From NCBI RefSeq assembly GCF_042649125.1, contig NZ_JBHRYQ010000001.1, positions 1,736,001 through 1,800,000 on the forward strand: a stretch of DNA of 64,000 nt, written 5' to 3'. This DNA comes from Leadbetterella lacunae. Lineage in GTDB: Bacteria; Bacteroidota; Bacteroidia; Cytophagales; Spirosomataceae. The stretch's first letter is position 1. Every line of letters starts with the position of its first letter. The notes under the pieces were generated by a model. The model ran no database searches. It was not told the origin of the DNA and saw only the letters and a list, made by a program, of their open reading frames with translations. A program made the position numbers and the translations under genes. This document shows positions 25,568-34,061 of this stretch, piece after piece.

Positions 25568-27118
25568 ATGAAAATCTCAAAATTATTTTTGACCTTTTCC
25601 CTTGCCCTTTGCTGCTCAATTTCTTTTCAAACCTACGCCCAAACCGTTGAGGAAGAATCGCAAGTAGTTTCTGAAGAAGTTGAGGAGGTTGTCGAAGAAT
25701 CTAAAATCCAATATCCATTTACCCTTCAAGTTACCGACTCTAGAGATGGAAAGGTTTACCAAATTATAATGGAAGACCCAGCTCTGATAGAAAAGAGACT
25801 TCAGGAAATTCAACAAACTATGCCTTTGGTTTATAACGAAAGTGTAAAACAATGGTTAGATTTCTTTATGTTGAAAAGACCAAGTTTCACTCAGGAGATG
25901 ATGGAAAAGAAAGATTTTTACTTTCCTACATTTGAAAAATACCTAAAGGCAAACAACATGCCTGAGGAGCTTAAATATCTTGCACTTTTAGAATCAGGTC
26001 TAAATCCGAAGGCAGTTTCAAGAAGTAAAGCCGTAGGTCTATGGCAGTTTATGTCATTTACAGGTAAAGAAATGGGCTTAACTATCAATGACTATGTAGA
26101 TGAGAGAATGCATATCGATAAATCTACAGACGCTGCCTGTAAATATCTAAGAACATTATACAGAATGTTTGATGACTGGGATTTGGCTTTGGCATCTTAC
26201 AACACTGGCCCAGGAAGAATCAGAAGAACAATAAAATCAACTGGACTTAATAACTATTGGGATTTACATCCACATATTCACAGAGACACTAGAGCATATG
26301 TGCCACAGTTTATTGCTTTAAATTATTTGATGCATTATGGAAACGATCACGGAATTTATCCTAGCAAAAAACTAGAATTTGTAGATGTAGAAAAAATACC
26401 GACTTCTGGTTATATGGACTTAAAGACTTTAGCGAATTTGAGCTGTATAGATATGGAAGAAATTAAAGCACTTAATCCGCATATTAAAACCACCTATTTG
26501 CCGGAGAGTTTTAGAGGATATGAAATCTCACTTCCAGCTAAAAAGTTAGCCTACTTTAATGCTAACAGAGCATACATACTAGACTCTGCATCTAGACAAT
26601 TTAATAAAGTAGAACCAGTAATCCAGGAAGAAAACCCAACTATTTTGGCATCGAATCAAGATGACTTAAATGATGGAACGATTGTAATTGGAAGAAAAAC
26701 TTTTGTGCCTGAATTGGTAGTAAACAAAAACACTTCTAATTCTTACACGAAGATAACAAAAACAGTAAAAAAATATCACAAGGTAAGAAAAGGCGAGTTT
26801 TTATCTAAAATTGCTTCAAAATATGGTGTTACTATGAGTGAAGTAAAAAAATGGAATCACATGAGATCATCTAAAGTTTTGGCTGGTGAAAGATTGGTGA
26901 TTTACGTAACTGAAACTCAAAAAGTAAAATCAAACAGCTTGGCGGCTAAATCGCCATCTGAAAACATTAAGACAAATTATCACACTGTAAAGCATGGTGA
27001 TACCCTTTGGAATATTTCTCAAAGATACGATGGCGTAACTATCGACGATATCAAAAAATGGAATAACATGTCTGGCAATACAGTGAAAGTAGGACAGAAA
27101 ATAAAAATAAAAAGCTAA
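25568..27118 (+). CDS. MltD-type membrane-bound lytic murein transglycosylase with two LysM domains
   Basis: 516 aa. Signal peptide with a cysteine pair (LFLTFSLALCCSISFQTYAQ), an acidic linker (EEESQVVSEEVEEVVEE), then the SLT domain with catalytic Glu at residue 142 (LALLESGLNP), AVGLWQFM and LASYNTGPGRI. C-terminal LysM peptidoglycan-binding modules lie at about 398-443 (YHKVRKGEFLSKIASKYGV) and 473-515 (YHTVKHGDTLWNISQRYDG). Cleaves glycan strands to 1,6-anhydroMurNAc products during wall turnover. A second, related protein is at 39222. Confidence 0.92.
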   Translation: MKISKLFLTFSLALCCSISFQTYAQTVEEESQVVSEEVEEVVEESKIQYPFTLQVTDSRDGKVYQIIMEDPALIEKRLQEIQQTMPLVYNESVKQWLDFFMLKRPSFTQEMMEKKDFYFPTFEKYLKANNMPEELKYLALLESGLNPKAVSRSKAVGLWQFMSFTGKEMGLTINDYVDERMHIDKSTDAACKYLRTLYRMFDDWDLALASYNTGPGRIRRTIKSTGLNNYWDLHPHIHRDTRAYVPQFIALNYLMHYGNDHGIYPSKKLEFVDVEKIPTSGYMDLKTLANLSCIDMEEIKALNPHIKTTYLPESFRGYEISLPAKKLAYFNANRAYILDSASRQFNKVEPVIQEENPTILASNQDDLNDGTIVIGRKTFVPELVVNKNTSNSYTKITKTVKKYHKVRKGEFLSKIASKYGVTMSEVKKWNHMRSSKVLAGERLVIYVTETQKVKSNSLAAKSPSENIKTNYHTVKHGDTLWNISQRYDGVTIDDIKKWNNMSGNTVKVGQKIKIKS

Positions 27119-27136
27119 TTATTAAAGCTCAATAGA

Positions 27137-27161
27137 AGAGGCCTCTGGCCTCTTTTTTTTT
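27137..27161 (+). terminator. Intrinsic terminator after the transglycosylase gene
   Basis: AGAGGCC TCT GGCCTCT hairpin directly followed by nine T. Confidence 0.88.
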
Positions 27162-27302
27162 GCTTTACATATTTTCCATACTTTGATTTATTATAAAATA
27201 TCATTGTTTTTTAGTAGTATTGAATTCTATTCTAAACCCTAAGCAAAATCTCAAACCATATTCAGATTTGAATTCGAGATTTTCGAAATAAATGAAAACT
27301 CT

Positions 27303-28610
27303 ATGCCATTAGTTCTTACCCTATTAGCCATTTTGTGTTTAATAATCCTAATTTTATGGATCAAACTCGACACTTTTATTTCCTTCATTCTTGTTTCCAT
27401 TGGTTTAGGCTTGATAAGTAACTTAAAAATTGAAACCATAACCAAAGCCATCCAATCAGGCGTTGGTGGCACTTTAGGAGAATTGACGCTAATAATAGGT
27501 TTTGGAGCCATGCTAGGGAAAATGGTAGCAGTAAGTGGGGCAGCTCACAAAATCACAACCAAGTTAATCAGTGTATTTGGAGAAAAATATTTACTCTGGG
27601 GGTTAGCACTTGCAGGGTTTATAATTGGAATTCCACTTTTTTACAATGCCGGTTTTGTAATCGTTGTTCCACTAATATTCAGTATCGCGGCAACAACTCG
27701 ATTACCTATATTGTATTTAGCGATACCTATGTTATCTGCTTTGTCTGTGGCTCACGGCTACTTACCCCCTCACCCATCACCGGCCGCAATAGCAAGTTTA
27801 CTGCACGCAAACTTAGGAAAAACATTAATGTATGGCATATTGGTGGCTATTCCGGCCATTGCTATTGCTGGACCTATATTTGGCAAAACTCTTAAAAAAT
27901 ATAAGCCAACAATAAACACAAACTTATTTACAGACCAAGAAGTACCCGAAGCAGAACAACCTAGTTTATTTAGAAGTATGTTTGTAGCCTTATTGCCTGT
28001 GGTATTGCTAACCGTAATGTCATTTATAAAACCTTATTTTTTAGATAATAAATTTATTCAGCTTTTTGCAGAGCCATACATTGGTATGTTGGTTTCTGTC
28101 CTTGTAGCTGTTTATTTGTTAGGGGTAAAACAAGGCAAAACCATAGGTCAGTGTAGCAAGTTGTTAGAGGAATCGTTTAAAGGCGTGGCCCCTATTTTGT
28201 TAATAATAGCGGGATCAGGAGCCTTAAAGCAAATATTTATAGAGAGCGGCACTAGTGAATACGTTGGAGAAATACTAATTCAATCAAACCTTAACCTTTT
28301 GTTTTTAGGCTGGGCCATAGCCGCATTTATTCGGGTATGCATCGGTTCGGCTACTATAGCCGGGCTTACAGCTGTAAACATATTGCTACCACTTATTCAG
28401 TCGCAAACTGGCACTTCACCTGAACTTATGGTATTGGCAATTGGAGCAGGAAGTTTAATGTTTTCGCACATTAACGATGGCGGTTTTTGGTTGTTTAAAG
28501 AATATTTCAACTTATCAATAAACGACACCTTAAAAACCTGGAGTGTAATGGAAACACTAGTTTCGGTGGTAGGCTTAGTGGGTGTCTTAATTTTACAATT
28601 CTTCATTTAA
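27303..28610 (+). CDS. GntP family permease (gluconate/H+ symporter type)
   Basis: 435 aa with about 12 hydrophobic segments. Family motifs include GGTLGELTLIIGFGAMLGKM near residues 57-76, LSVAHGYLPPHPSPAAIAS near 145-163 (the conserved HPxP segment) and GSLMFSHINDGGFWLFKEYF near 380-400. GntP transporters import gluconate, fructuronate or related hydroxyacids/D-serine; which one is not determined. The RidA gene begins 8 nt after its stop, making a transport-plus-enamine-deaminase operon that could concern an amino or sugar acid catabolised by a PLP enzyme (inference). Confidence 0.92.
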   Translation: MPLVLTLLAILCLIILILWIKLDTFISFILVSIGLGLISNLKIETITKAIQSGVGGTLGELTLIIGFGAMLGKMVAVSGAAHKITTKLISVFGEKYLLWGLALAGFIIGIPLFYNAGFVIVVPLIFSIAATTRLPILYLAIPMLSALSVAHGYLPPHPSPAAIASLLHANLGKTLMYGILVAIPAIAIAGPIFGKTLKKYKPTINTNLFTDQEVPEAEQPSLFRSMFVALLPVVLLTVMSFIKPYFLDNKFIQLFAEPYIGMLVSVLVAVYLLGVKQGKTIGQCSKLLEESFKGVAPILLIIAGSGALKQIFIESGTSEYVGEILIQSNLNLLFLGWAIAAFIRVCIGSATIAGLTAVNILLPLIQSQTGTSPELMVLAIGAGSLMFSHINDGGFWLFKEYFNLSINDTLKTWSVMETLVSVVGLVGVLILQFFI

Positions 28611-28618
28611 AAAAAACG

Positions 28619-29080
28619 ATGACAGCAGATATCATTTTAGAAAAATATGCAAAGGAACTACCTCATGCTCCCAAACCGGCTGGCGTATACATTCCTTTGC
28701 TTCAAGTTGGAAACTTAATATATGTTTCTGGTCATGGGCCTAATAAAGCAGACGGCTCGCAGTTTGTGGGTAGAGTAGGAAGCGAAGTGGACCAAGAGTT
28801 TGGGAAACTTGCTGCTCGACAAGTAGGCCTAACCATATTGGCTACTTTAAAAGAAAACTTGGGAAGCCTGAACAGAGTAAAAAGAGTCATTAAAGTTTTG
28901 GGAATGGTAAATGCTGCTGACGATTTTAAAACTCACCCTTTTGTAATCAATGGCTGTAGCGAATTATTTGCCGAAATTTGGGGATCTGAAAATGGAATCG
29001 GTGTTAGAAGTGCCGTAGGAATGGGCTCTCTACCAGGAAATATCTCGGTAGAAATCGAAGCCATTTTTGAGCTTCATTGA
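28619..29080 (+). CDS. RidA family protein (long YjgF/YER057c/UK114 type)
   Basis: 153 aa. Belongs to the longer RidA-like subgroup (about 150 aa versus 128 aa for RidA itself): PAGVYIPLLQVGNLIYVSGH near residues 20-39, GLTILATLKENLGSLNRVKR near 75-95 and the C-terminal MGSLPGNISVEIEAIFEL. RidA hydrolyses reactive enamines/imines formed by PLP enzymes; the long subgroup lacks the canonical arginine context and its role is unclear. Co-transcribed with the GntP permease. No terminator follows directly; the nearest is the hairpin at 29500. Confidence 0.88.
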   Translation: MTADIILEKYAKELPHAPKPAGVYIPLLQVGNLIYVSGHGPNKADGSQFVGRVGSEVDQEFGKLAARQVGLTILATLKENLGSLNRVKRVIKVLGMVNAADDFKTHPFVINGCSELFAEIWGSENGIGVRSAVGMGSLPGNISVEIEAIFELH

Positions 29081-29366
29081 CATTAAAAAGTCAAAATACA
29101 AAGCCGCAAAAATCACACCACTACACCCTGATATTTTAAGAAAGTTATTGGGAGGTCACAGCAAATTTCGCAGAAATTTAAATTTAAAAAAATTAGTAAA
29201 CGGTGGTATTTTTATTGAGCGGTAACACTTGAACTCTATATCTTACTTTTTGATCAAAAAAGACGTTTAAATGTAATAGGGGAAGTTTTTCAAAAAAAAT
29301 GACCGAAGTATTGGCATGGAATTTTCATAAAATATAGTGGGACATCTTAACGATCATGCCTACTTT

Positions 29367-29444
29367 CCCCGAGATGAGAATTATGCTTTCCTTTTAATCT
29401 GGACCGATTCTCATTGAGGGGCAAGCAAGGCGTGCGGCCCACGC
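29367..29444. ncRNA. Candidate structured RNA: two tandem GC-richer hairpins
   Basis: CCCCGAGATGAGAAT (29367-29381) pairs with ATTCTCATTGAGGGG (29407-29421) at 12 of 15 positions around a 25-nt loop. GCGTG/CACGC (29430-29434 with 29440-29444) forms a second hairpin. Both stand out from the AT-rich surroundings. Strand and transcription are unknown; a small RNA or a remnant element are the two readings. Confidence 0.3.
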
Positions 29445-29474
29445 TTCAAATCAAAATAAAATTTTAGTAAAGTT

Positions 29475-29754
29475 TTCACTCAATAGCAATCGGCAAATGA
29501 GGGTGAGTTTTTCACCCTTATTTCTTTTATATGCAGTCTTTTCGTTGTGCGAAAGACCAAGATTTAACTTGGCGTTTTGTTTTATTTATAGATTCACTCA
29601 ATAGCACTTTTCAGCACTTTCTTTTTTTTCAATATTTTCACTCAGAAATTCCCTCTTTAAATTTAGAAGTTTTTTCATTCAATAATCAATACGGCATTCC
29701 TCTGTCAAAAACAAGACAGATTTGTTGATTACCTATTTTTTCCATTGAATAGCA
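29475..29754 (-). repeat. Three related direct repeats ending minus-strand micro-ORFs
   Basis: TTCACTCAATAGCA occurs exactly at 29475-29488 and 29593-29606, and with three changes (TCCATTGAATAGCA) at 29741-29754; spacing is 118 and 148 nt. On the minus strand each encodes Cys-Tyr. In the first two the next codon is TGA; in the third it is TCA. The upstream residues of copies 29475 and 29741 also align (SPS--FADCY with SPVSTTFAGCY), so these look like diverged tandem copies of one short coding unit. Confidence 0.5.
29500..29530 (+). terminator. Terminator-like hairpin (AGGGTGA/TCACCCT plus T-rich tail)
   Basis: Stem 29500-29506 with 29512-29518, followed by TATTTCTTTTAT. It could end a plus-strand transcript from the GntP/RidA operon (420 nt upstream) or from a local small RNA. 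Confidence 0.5.
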
Positions 29755-29853
29755 GCCAGCAAATGTGGTAGAAACGGGAGAAGTATATTTTTTTTGAACG
29801 TTAGTTTTGGTAGTATGTATTTTTCCAGTTGTTTTAGAAATAGTTACTTGCAT
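29686..29853 (-). CDS. Possible 55-aa protein downstream of an FNR-type box
   Basis: ATG at 29853, TGA at 29688-29686. The peptide begins MQVTISKTTGKIHTTKTN and has a central TTFAGCYSMEKIG segment and a second Cys (QQICLVFDRG). No family recognised. Support is indirect: a -7-like TAACTTTA at 29866-29859 puts the transcription start at or next to the ATG. An FNR-type palindrome is centred 42.5 nt upstream, the classical activating position. Two shorter relatives seem to lie downstream on the same strand. It could equally be a remnant, or a non-coding transcript. Confidence 0.3.
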   Translation of the reverse strand: MQVTISKTTGKIHTTKTNVQKKYTSPVSTTFAGCYSMEKIGNQQICLVFDRGMPY

Positions 29854-29887
29854 AATGCTAAAGTTATAATGTTGTTGTTTTTTATAA

Positions 29888-29903
29888 ATTGATTTATATC
29901 AAT
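29888..29903 (-). promoter_or_regulatory. FNR/CRP-family-type box 1 (TTGAT TTAT ATCAA)
   Basis: Perfect palindrome ATTGAT-TTAT-ATCAAT, identical in half-sites to the FNR consensus TTGATnnnnATCAA. Its centre (29895.5) is 42.5 nt from the predicted start of the minus-strand transcript at 29853. Function is inferred from sequence and spacing only; no regulator gene is adjacent. Confidence 0.45.
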
Positions 29904-29955
29904 GCACAAATGTACACTAAAGTAGTGTTACAAAACAAATTTTAATTTAATAAGA

Positions 29956-29971
29956 ATTGACATAAATCAAT
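29956..29971. promoter_or_regulatory. FNR/CRP-family-type box 2 (TTGAC ATAA ATCAA)
   Basis: ATTGA-CATAA-ATCAAT fits the TTGAC/TnnnnATCAA variant of the FNR box. It is 68 nt from box 1, centre to centre. Which promoter it would serve is unclear; no matching -7 element is seen at the expected plus-strand distance. Confidence 0.4.
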
Positions 29972-30173
29972 CTTGAAAACTTCGAACAAAATATTAATAA
30001 TCAGTACTTTAAGACAAAAAAATCTACCTTTAAATGATTTTATGAGCAAAATCAGAAAATTATTTAACGGATACAATTTAGAATTTTCAAACAAGTGGCT
30101 TATTGGAAATTTTATATTTATTATAAAAATTAACATACAATACTTTTTTAGCTACAAAAAAACAGGTCAAATA

Positions 30174-30208
30174 TTGGGCAGGGATTTAAAACATTTGGAG
30201 TATTTTTG
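30174..30208 (+). promoter_or_regulatory. Promoter of nadE (TTG / 24 nt / TATTTTTG)
   Basis: TTG at 30174-30176 and TATTTTTG at 30201-30208, 18 nt before the nadE ATG. The -7 box is a perfect match; the spacer is slightly long. Confidence 0.5.
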
Positions 30209-30226
30209 TTTCAAATTCAGATTAAA

Positions 30227-32251
30227 ATGAAACTATTAAAAACAGGAGCAGTAGCACTAAACCAAACTCCATTAGATTGGATTGGGAATAAAAATAACAT
30301 CATAAAATCCATAGAAAAAGCAAAAGAAACTGACATTCAGCTACTTTGCTTACCAGAGCTTTGTATTTCTGGATATGGATGCGAAGACGCCTTCTATTCG
30401 CCAGACACGGCAAGGATTAGTCTAGAGATACTTCTCGATATAGTGGACTATACTCAAAACATTGCCGTTTGTATTGGTTTACCTATTTGGGTGAATAACA
30501 AAATATACAATGCAGCTTGCTTAGTAGCCAATAGACAAATTTTGGGTTTTGTTTGTAAACAAAATTTACCCAACTACGGCTTATTTTATGAAGATAGATG
30601 GTTTCAAAGATGGAAACCAGAGCATATAGATGAAATCAGTATAAATGACTTTAAATATCCGGTTGGAGATATCATTTTTGATTTCAAAGGTGTAAAAGTG
30701 GGTATGGAAATATGTGAAGACGCTTGGGTTAATAATCGTCCTGCACCAAGACTTTTTGACCGAGGGGTTGATATTATCCTAAACCCGAGTGCAAGTCCTT
30801 TTGCCTTTCACAAATACAAAATAAGAGAACAACTTGTAGCCGACGCCTCGCGTGCTTTTGGCTGTGGATACATTTATGCCAATTTATTAGGCAATGAGTC
30901 TGGGAGACTAATATTTGATGGTGATGCTTTGATAGCTTCTGGAGGCGATATAATTGCATCAAGCGATAGATTCTCTTATGCCGACTACACCTTAACTACC
31001 GCAATAATAGACATTGACACAAATAGAATAGAGCAGTCAAAAACCAAAAGCACGCCGTTAATTGGAAAAAAGACAGTAGTCTCTAATCTAGAATTTGATT
31101 TTAGTGAAACCCCGCAAATCGAACCTTTTAAACAAGAGGCATTTGAAATAGGCGGCTATATAAAGGAAGAAGAGTTTGCAAGAGCCGTCTGCTTAGCACT
31201 TTTTGATTATCTCAGAAAATCTCGCTCATACGGCTTCACTATTTCGCTTTCTGGCGGTGCCGACTCGTGTGCATGTACAGCTTTGTGCGGCTTAATGCTA
31301 AAACTAGGCGACGAAAGCATAGGTATTGAAAACTTAAAAGAAAGACTTTCTCACATTCCTGAAATTAAGGATGCAAAAACTGAAGAAGAGTTAGCAAAAA
31401 AACTAATTCTAACCGTATATCAGGGCACAGAGAATAGTTCAAAAAACACCCTAGAATCGGCAGAAGAGCTAGCAAAATCTATTGGAGCAACATTTTATAA
31501 TGTAAATATTAATGGCCTTGTAGAAAATTACACCGCTATGATAGAAAGTCAAATAGGACGAGATTTGACTTGGCAAACCGACGATATCACCCTGCAAAAC
31601 ATTCAAGCAAGGGTACGGGCCCCAGGAGTTTGGATGTTAGCTAACCTAAACAATCATTTGCTTATTGCTACCTCAAACCGATCTGAAGTGGCGGTAGGGT
31701 ACTGCACCATGGATGGAGACACCGCGGGTAGCATAAGTCCAATAGCAGGCATAGATAAATCATGGCTAAGAACTTGGCTGATTTGGTTAGAAAAAACAGG
31801 ATGTGAAGTAAAGCAAAAACACATAAAAATAGAAGGTCTAAAATACGTAAATGCATTACAACCTACAGCGGAGTTAAGGCCAGCCGAAAACAAACAAACC
31901 GACGAAAAAGATTTGATGCCATATGCGTTTTTAAATCGTCTAGAAATCTTGGCCGTGAGGGAGAAAAAGTCGCCTATGGAGTGCTTTAAATATGTAGAGC
32001 ATATATGTAAAGAGGAGTATGACCGAAACGATATGTATAACTGGACGGTAAGATTTTTCAAACTTTGGAGTAGAAACCAATGGAAACGTGAAAGATACGC
32101 ACCAGGTTTTCATTTGGATCAACATAACCTCGACTCAAGAAGCTGGACGAGATTCCCGATTTTGAATGGTGGATATACGTATGAGTTAGAAAAACTCAAG
32201 GAATATTTTGAAGGAAATCAACAAAGAAAAAGAAGGGGCATCGGTTTTTAA
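30227..32251 (+). CDS. nadE: Glutamine-dependent NAD(+) synthase
   Basis: 674 aa from ATG 30227; a start 21 nt upstream would begin inside the -7 box, so it is excluded. N-terminal nitrilase-type glutaminase domain with E44 (LCLPELCISGYG) and C163 (MEICEDAW). C-terminal synthetase domain with the PP-loop SGGADS near residue 342 and SNRSEVAVGYCTMDGDTAG near 485-503. Amidates nicotinic acid adenine dinucleotide to NAD with glutamine as ammonia donor. Convergent with the EEP gene, with only 2 nt between stop codons. Confidence 0.96.
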   Translation: MKLLKTGAVALNQTPLDWIGNKNNIIKSIEKAKETDIQLLCLPELCISGYGCEDAFYSPDTARISLEILLDIVDYTQNIAVCIGLPIWVNNKIYNAACLVANRQILGFVCKQNLPNYGLFYEDRWFQRWKPEHIDEISINDFKYPVGDIIFDFKGVKVGMEICEDAWVNNRPAPRLFDRGVDIILNPSASPFAFHKYKIREQLVADASRAFGCGYIYANLLGNESGRLIFDGDALIASGGDIIASSDRFSYADYTLTTAIIDIDTNRIEQSKTKSTPLIGKKTVVSNLEFDFSETPQIEPFKQEAFEIGGYIKEEEFARAVCLALFDYLRKSRSYGFTISLSGGADSCACTALCGLMLKLGDESIGIENLKERLSHIPEIKDAKTEEELAKKLILTVYQGTENSSKNTLESAEELAKSIGATFYNVNINGLVENYTAMIESQIGRDLTWQTDDITLQNIQARVRAPGVWMLANLNNHLLIATSNRSEVAVGYCTMDGDTAGSISPIAGIDKSWLRTWLIWLEKTGCEVKQKHIKIEGLKYVNALQPTAELRPAENKQTDEKDLMPYAFLNRLEILAVREKKSPMECFKYVEHICKEEYDRNDMYNWTVRFFKLWSRNQWKRERYAPGFHLDQHNLDSRSWTRFPILNGGYTYELEKLKEYFEGNQQRKRRGIGF

Positions 32252-32253
32252 TC

Positions 32254-33345
32254 TTATTTGATTATATACCATGCTTTTACCGGATAATGGTCTGAAAAAG
32301 GCACATTACTTAAAGTTCTAAAATTAAGAATCTCTATTTTTTGATCATCAAAAAACTGATTGTCAATTCGTAAGAAACTCAAAATCTTATGATAGGTAAA
32401 TCCAAAACCAAAACCTTTTTCTTCAAAAGAGTTTTTGAGTTTCGCTCTGAGTCTTCCATATGCATAGCCATATGGAAGCTCATTTAAATCTCCAGCCAAT
32501 ATCACCGGATACGGACTTTCGTCAATCCAGTTTTCTAACTGATTAACTTGCACTCCCCTACTTTCAAAGCCATCTTTGAGCAAACCCAAAATATTTTTGG
32601 TCTCTTCTTTATCAATTATATTATTGGCTTTCAAAATCTTCCTGATTCTAATCCCCATTGATTTTAGCTGAAAATTAATAACACGAAGGGTGTCTTTTTC
32701 TACCACAATATCTGCCGAAAGCAATCCATTGTTATTTGGCTTCCAATACAATTCTTTTTTTGAAATAATGGGAAATCTAGAAAATATAGCCAAACCGATA
32801 GCCCCTTGTCCTTTGTTATTCATATCATTAGAATGCATGTAAACATAGTAAGGGTTTTTCTTTGAAATCTTTTTTATCATGTTAAACTCCGGATATTTTT
32901 TGGTGTTGTACATTTCCTGAAAACACAAAATATCAGAGTGCAGGGTGTCCAAAGTATTGATAATACCTTTAGGGTTTTCGTTTTTATTATTGGTCAAAAA
33001 ATTATGGTAGTCGCTATACATCAAATTATAGCTAGTTAGCGAAAATGAGAATCTTTCTTGAGGTGAAACCGAAGGGGGGACAATCTTTATAGTGCGGTCG
33101 GCAATTGAGTAAGTTAAAGCCAAAAGCAAAGCAGAAACCAAAAACTTATAAGAACGAACCATTAACCATGAAATCATAAAGAAAAGGTTAACAGCCAAAA
33201 CTACAGGAAATGAAAGCATTAAAAATCCAGCAAGCCAATGTTTGATATTAGCCGCAAACACTATTTGGAAAACCAAAAGCGAATACAAGCCAAACAAAAT
33301 ATTGATTAGAAAAAAAAACTTTCGAACGAAATTAATGATTTTCAA
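32254..33345 (-). CDS. Endonuclease/exonuclease/phosphatase (EEP) family membrane protein
   Basis: 363 aa. Three hydrophobic segments in the first about 105 residues anchor it in the membrane (FFLINILFGLYSLLVFQIVF, WLAGFLMLSFPVVLAVNLFF, FLVSALLLALTYSIA). The EEP catalytic domain follows, with SLTSYNLMYSD, ILCFQEMY carrying the metal-binding Glu, VILAGDLNELP and SDHYPVKAWYI with the catalytic His. Such Bacteroidota membrane EEP proteins often sit near other membrane genes; the substrate (DNA, phosphoinositide-like lipid, other phosphodiester) is unknown. Confidence 0.86.
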   Translation of the reverse strand: MKIINFVRKFFFLINILFGLYSLLVFQIVFAANIKHWLAGFLMLSFPVVLAVNLFFMISWLMVRSYKFLVSALLLALTYSIADRTIKIVPPSVSPQERFSFSLTSYNLMYSDYHNFLTNNKNENPKGIINTLDTLHSDILCFQEMYNTKKYPEFNMIKKISKKNPYYVYMHSNDMNNKGQGAIGLAIFSRFPIISKKELYWKPNNNGLLSADIVVEKDTLRVINFQLKSMGIRIRKILKANNIIDKEETKNILGLLKDGFESRGVQVNQLENWIDESPYPVILAGDLNELPYGYAYGRLRAKLKNSFEEKGFGFGFTYHKILSFLRIDNQFFDDQKIEILNFRTLSNVPFSDHYPVKAWYIIK

Positions 33346-33508
33346 AAGATATGGCTTAAGTTGATTTTAGGATACAATGATACGGATTTTGGGTAATTTT
33401 TTTCAAAAAAACACAGCATCATTTTTAATATTTATATTGTAAACATTTATTATCACATTATATTCTTAGTTTTTTATACTTTTTTTAAGAAAAATAAAAT
33501 AAATAAGC

Positions 33509-33516
33509 TAATTTTG
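33509..33516 (+). promoter_or_regulatory. -7 promoter element (TAATTTTG) of the rimP-nusA(-infB) operon
   Basis: Exact TAnnTTTG match 76 nt before the rimP ATG. The leader contains an ATACAAC/GTTGTAT inverted repeat (33542-33565 region) that could form a small hairpin. Confidence 0.5.
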
Positions 33517-33591
33517 CAACATTGAAAATGAATGAGGGGGTATACAACCTCCTTTTTTGTTGTATTACACTTTAGTTCTAATATCATTTAC

Positions 33592-34047
33592 ATGCCATTA
33601 ATTGACAGCATCAGAGAAATCGTCGAGAGGATTATCGCCGAAAGCGATACCTACTTGGTAGATGTGCTCGTAAGCGAATCAAAAATTCGAAAAAAAATCA
33701 CTGTGTTTGTAGACAGTGATGCTGGAATATTGGTTGAAGAATGCAGCCGAATTAGCCAACAATTAGGTGTAGAACTAGATGAAATTATTGAAATAGCTTA
33801 TGTTTTAGAAGTATCTTCGCCTGGTGCTGATACTCCATTAAAACTCGAGAGACAATATAGAAAAAACATAGGTAGGAGCCTTAAAGTGACTACACTTGAT
33901 GGAGAGGAGTTCAAAGGTGAACTTACAGAAGTAGGTGCTGGCGAATTCGTGATTCAACCAGAAAAAAAGAAAAAAATAATACAAGAACCCAAAGCTTTTA
34001 AATATTCAGACATAAAAGAAGCTAAGGTAATCATATCATTTAAATAA
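33592..34047 (+). CDS. rimP: Ribosome maturation factor RimP
   Basis: 151 aa from ATG 33592; an in-frame ATG at 33532 would add a hydrophobic leader absent from the family and overlaps the leader hairpin. The N-terminal domain carries the conserved YLVDVLVSESKIRKKITVFVDSD, then EECSRISQQLGVELD and LEVSSPGADTPLKLERQYRKNIGR. The C-terminal SH3-like domain is KVTTLDGEEFKGELTE. Needed for 30S maturation. 14 nt upstream of nusA, the classical rimP-nusA-infB order. Confidence 0.95.
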   Translation: MPLIDSIREIVERIIAESDTYLVDVLVSESKIRKKITVFVDSDAGILVEECSRISQQLGVELDEIIEIAYVLEVSSPGADTPLKLERQYRKNIGRSLKVTTLDGEEFKGELTEVGAGEFVIQPEKKKKIIQEPKAFKYSDIKEAKVIISFK

Positions 34048-34061
34048 ATAATAGGACAGAT

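Larger units (their letters stand above)
29081..30226. other. 1.15-kb region without a conventional gene: hairpins, FNR-type boxes, micro-ORFs
   Basis: The longest gene-poor stretch of the window. It contains a pair of tandem hairpins at 29367-29444, a terminator-like hairpin at 29500-29530, a hairpin at 29536-29557 (GTCTTTTCG/CGAAAGAC) and one at 29701-29720 (TCTGTC/GACAGA). Three related TTCACTCAATAGCA-type elements (29475-29754) each mark the end of a minus-strand micro-ORF. Two FNR-type palindromes (29888-29903, 29956-29971) and a third palindrome ACACTA-AAG-TAGTGT (29914-29928) precede them. 29081-29366 and 29972-30173 show no feature I can support. Confidence 0.6.

Noticed and set aside
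29531..29728. 65-codon plus-strand open frame
   Set aside because: Phe/Ser-rich peptide over AT-rich sequence, overlapping hairpins; no family, start context or promoter.
29973..30230. 85-codon plus-strand open frame running into nadE
   Set aside because: TTG start, overlaps the nadE promoter and start codon; no recognisable domain.
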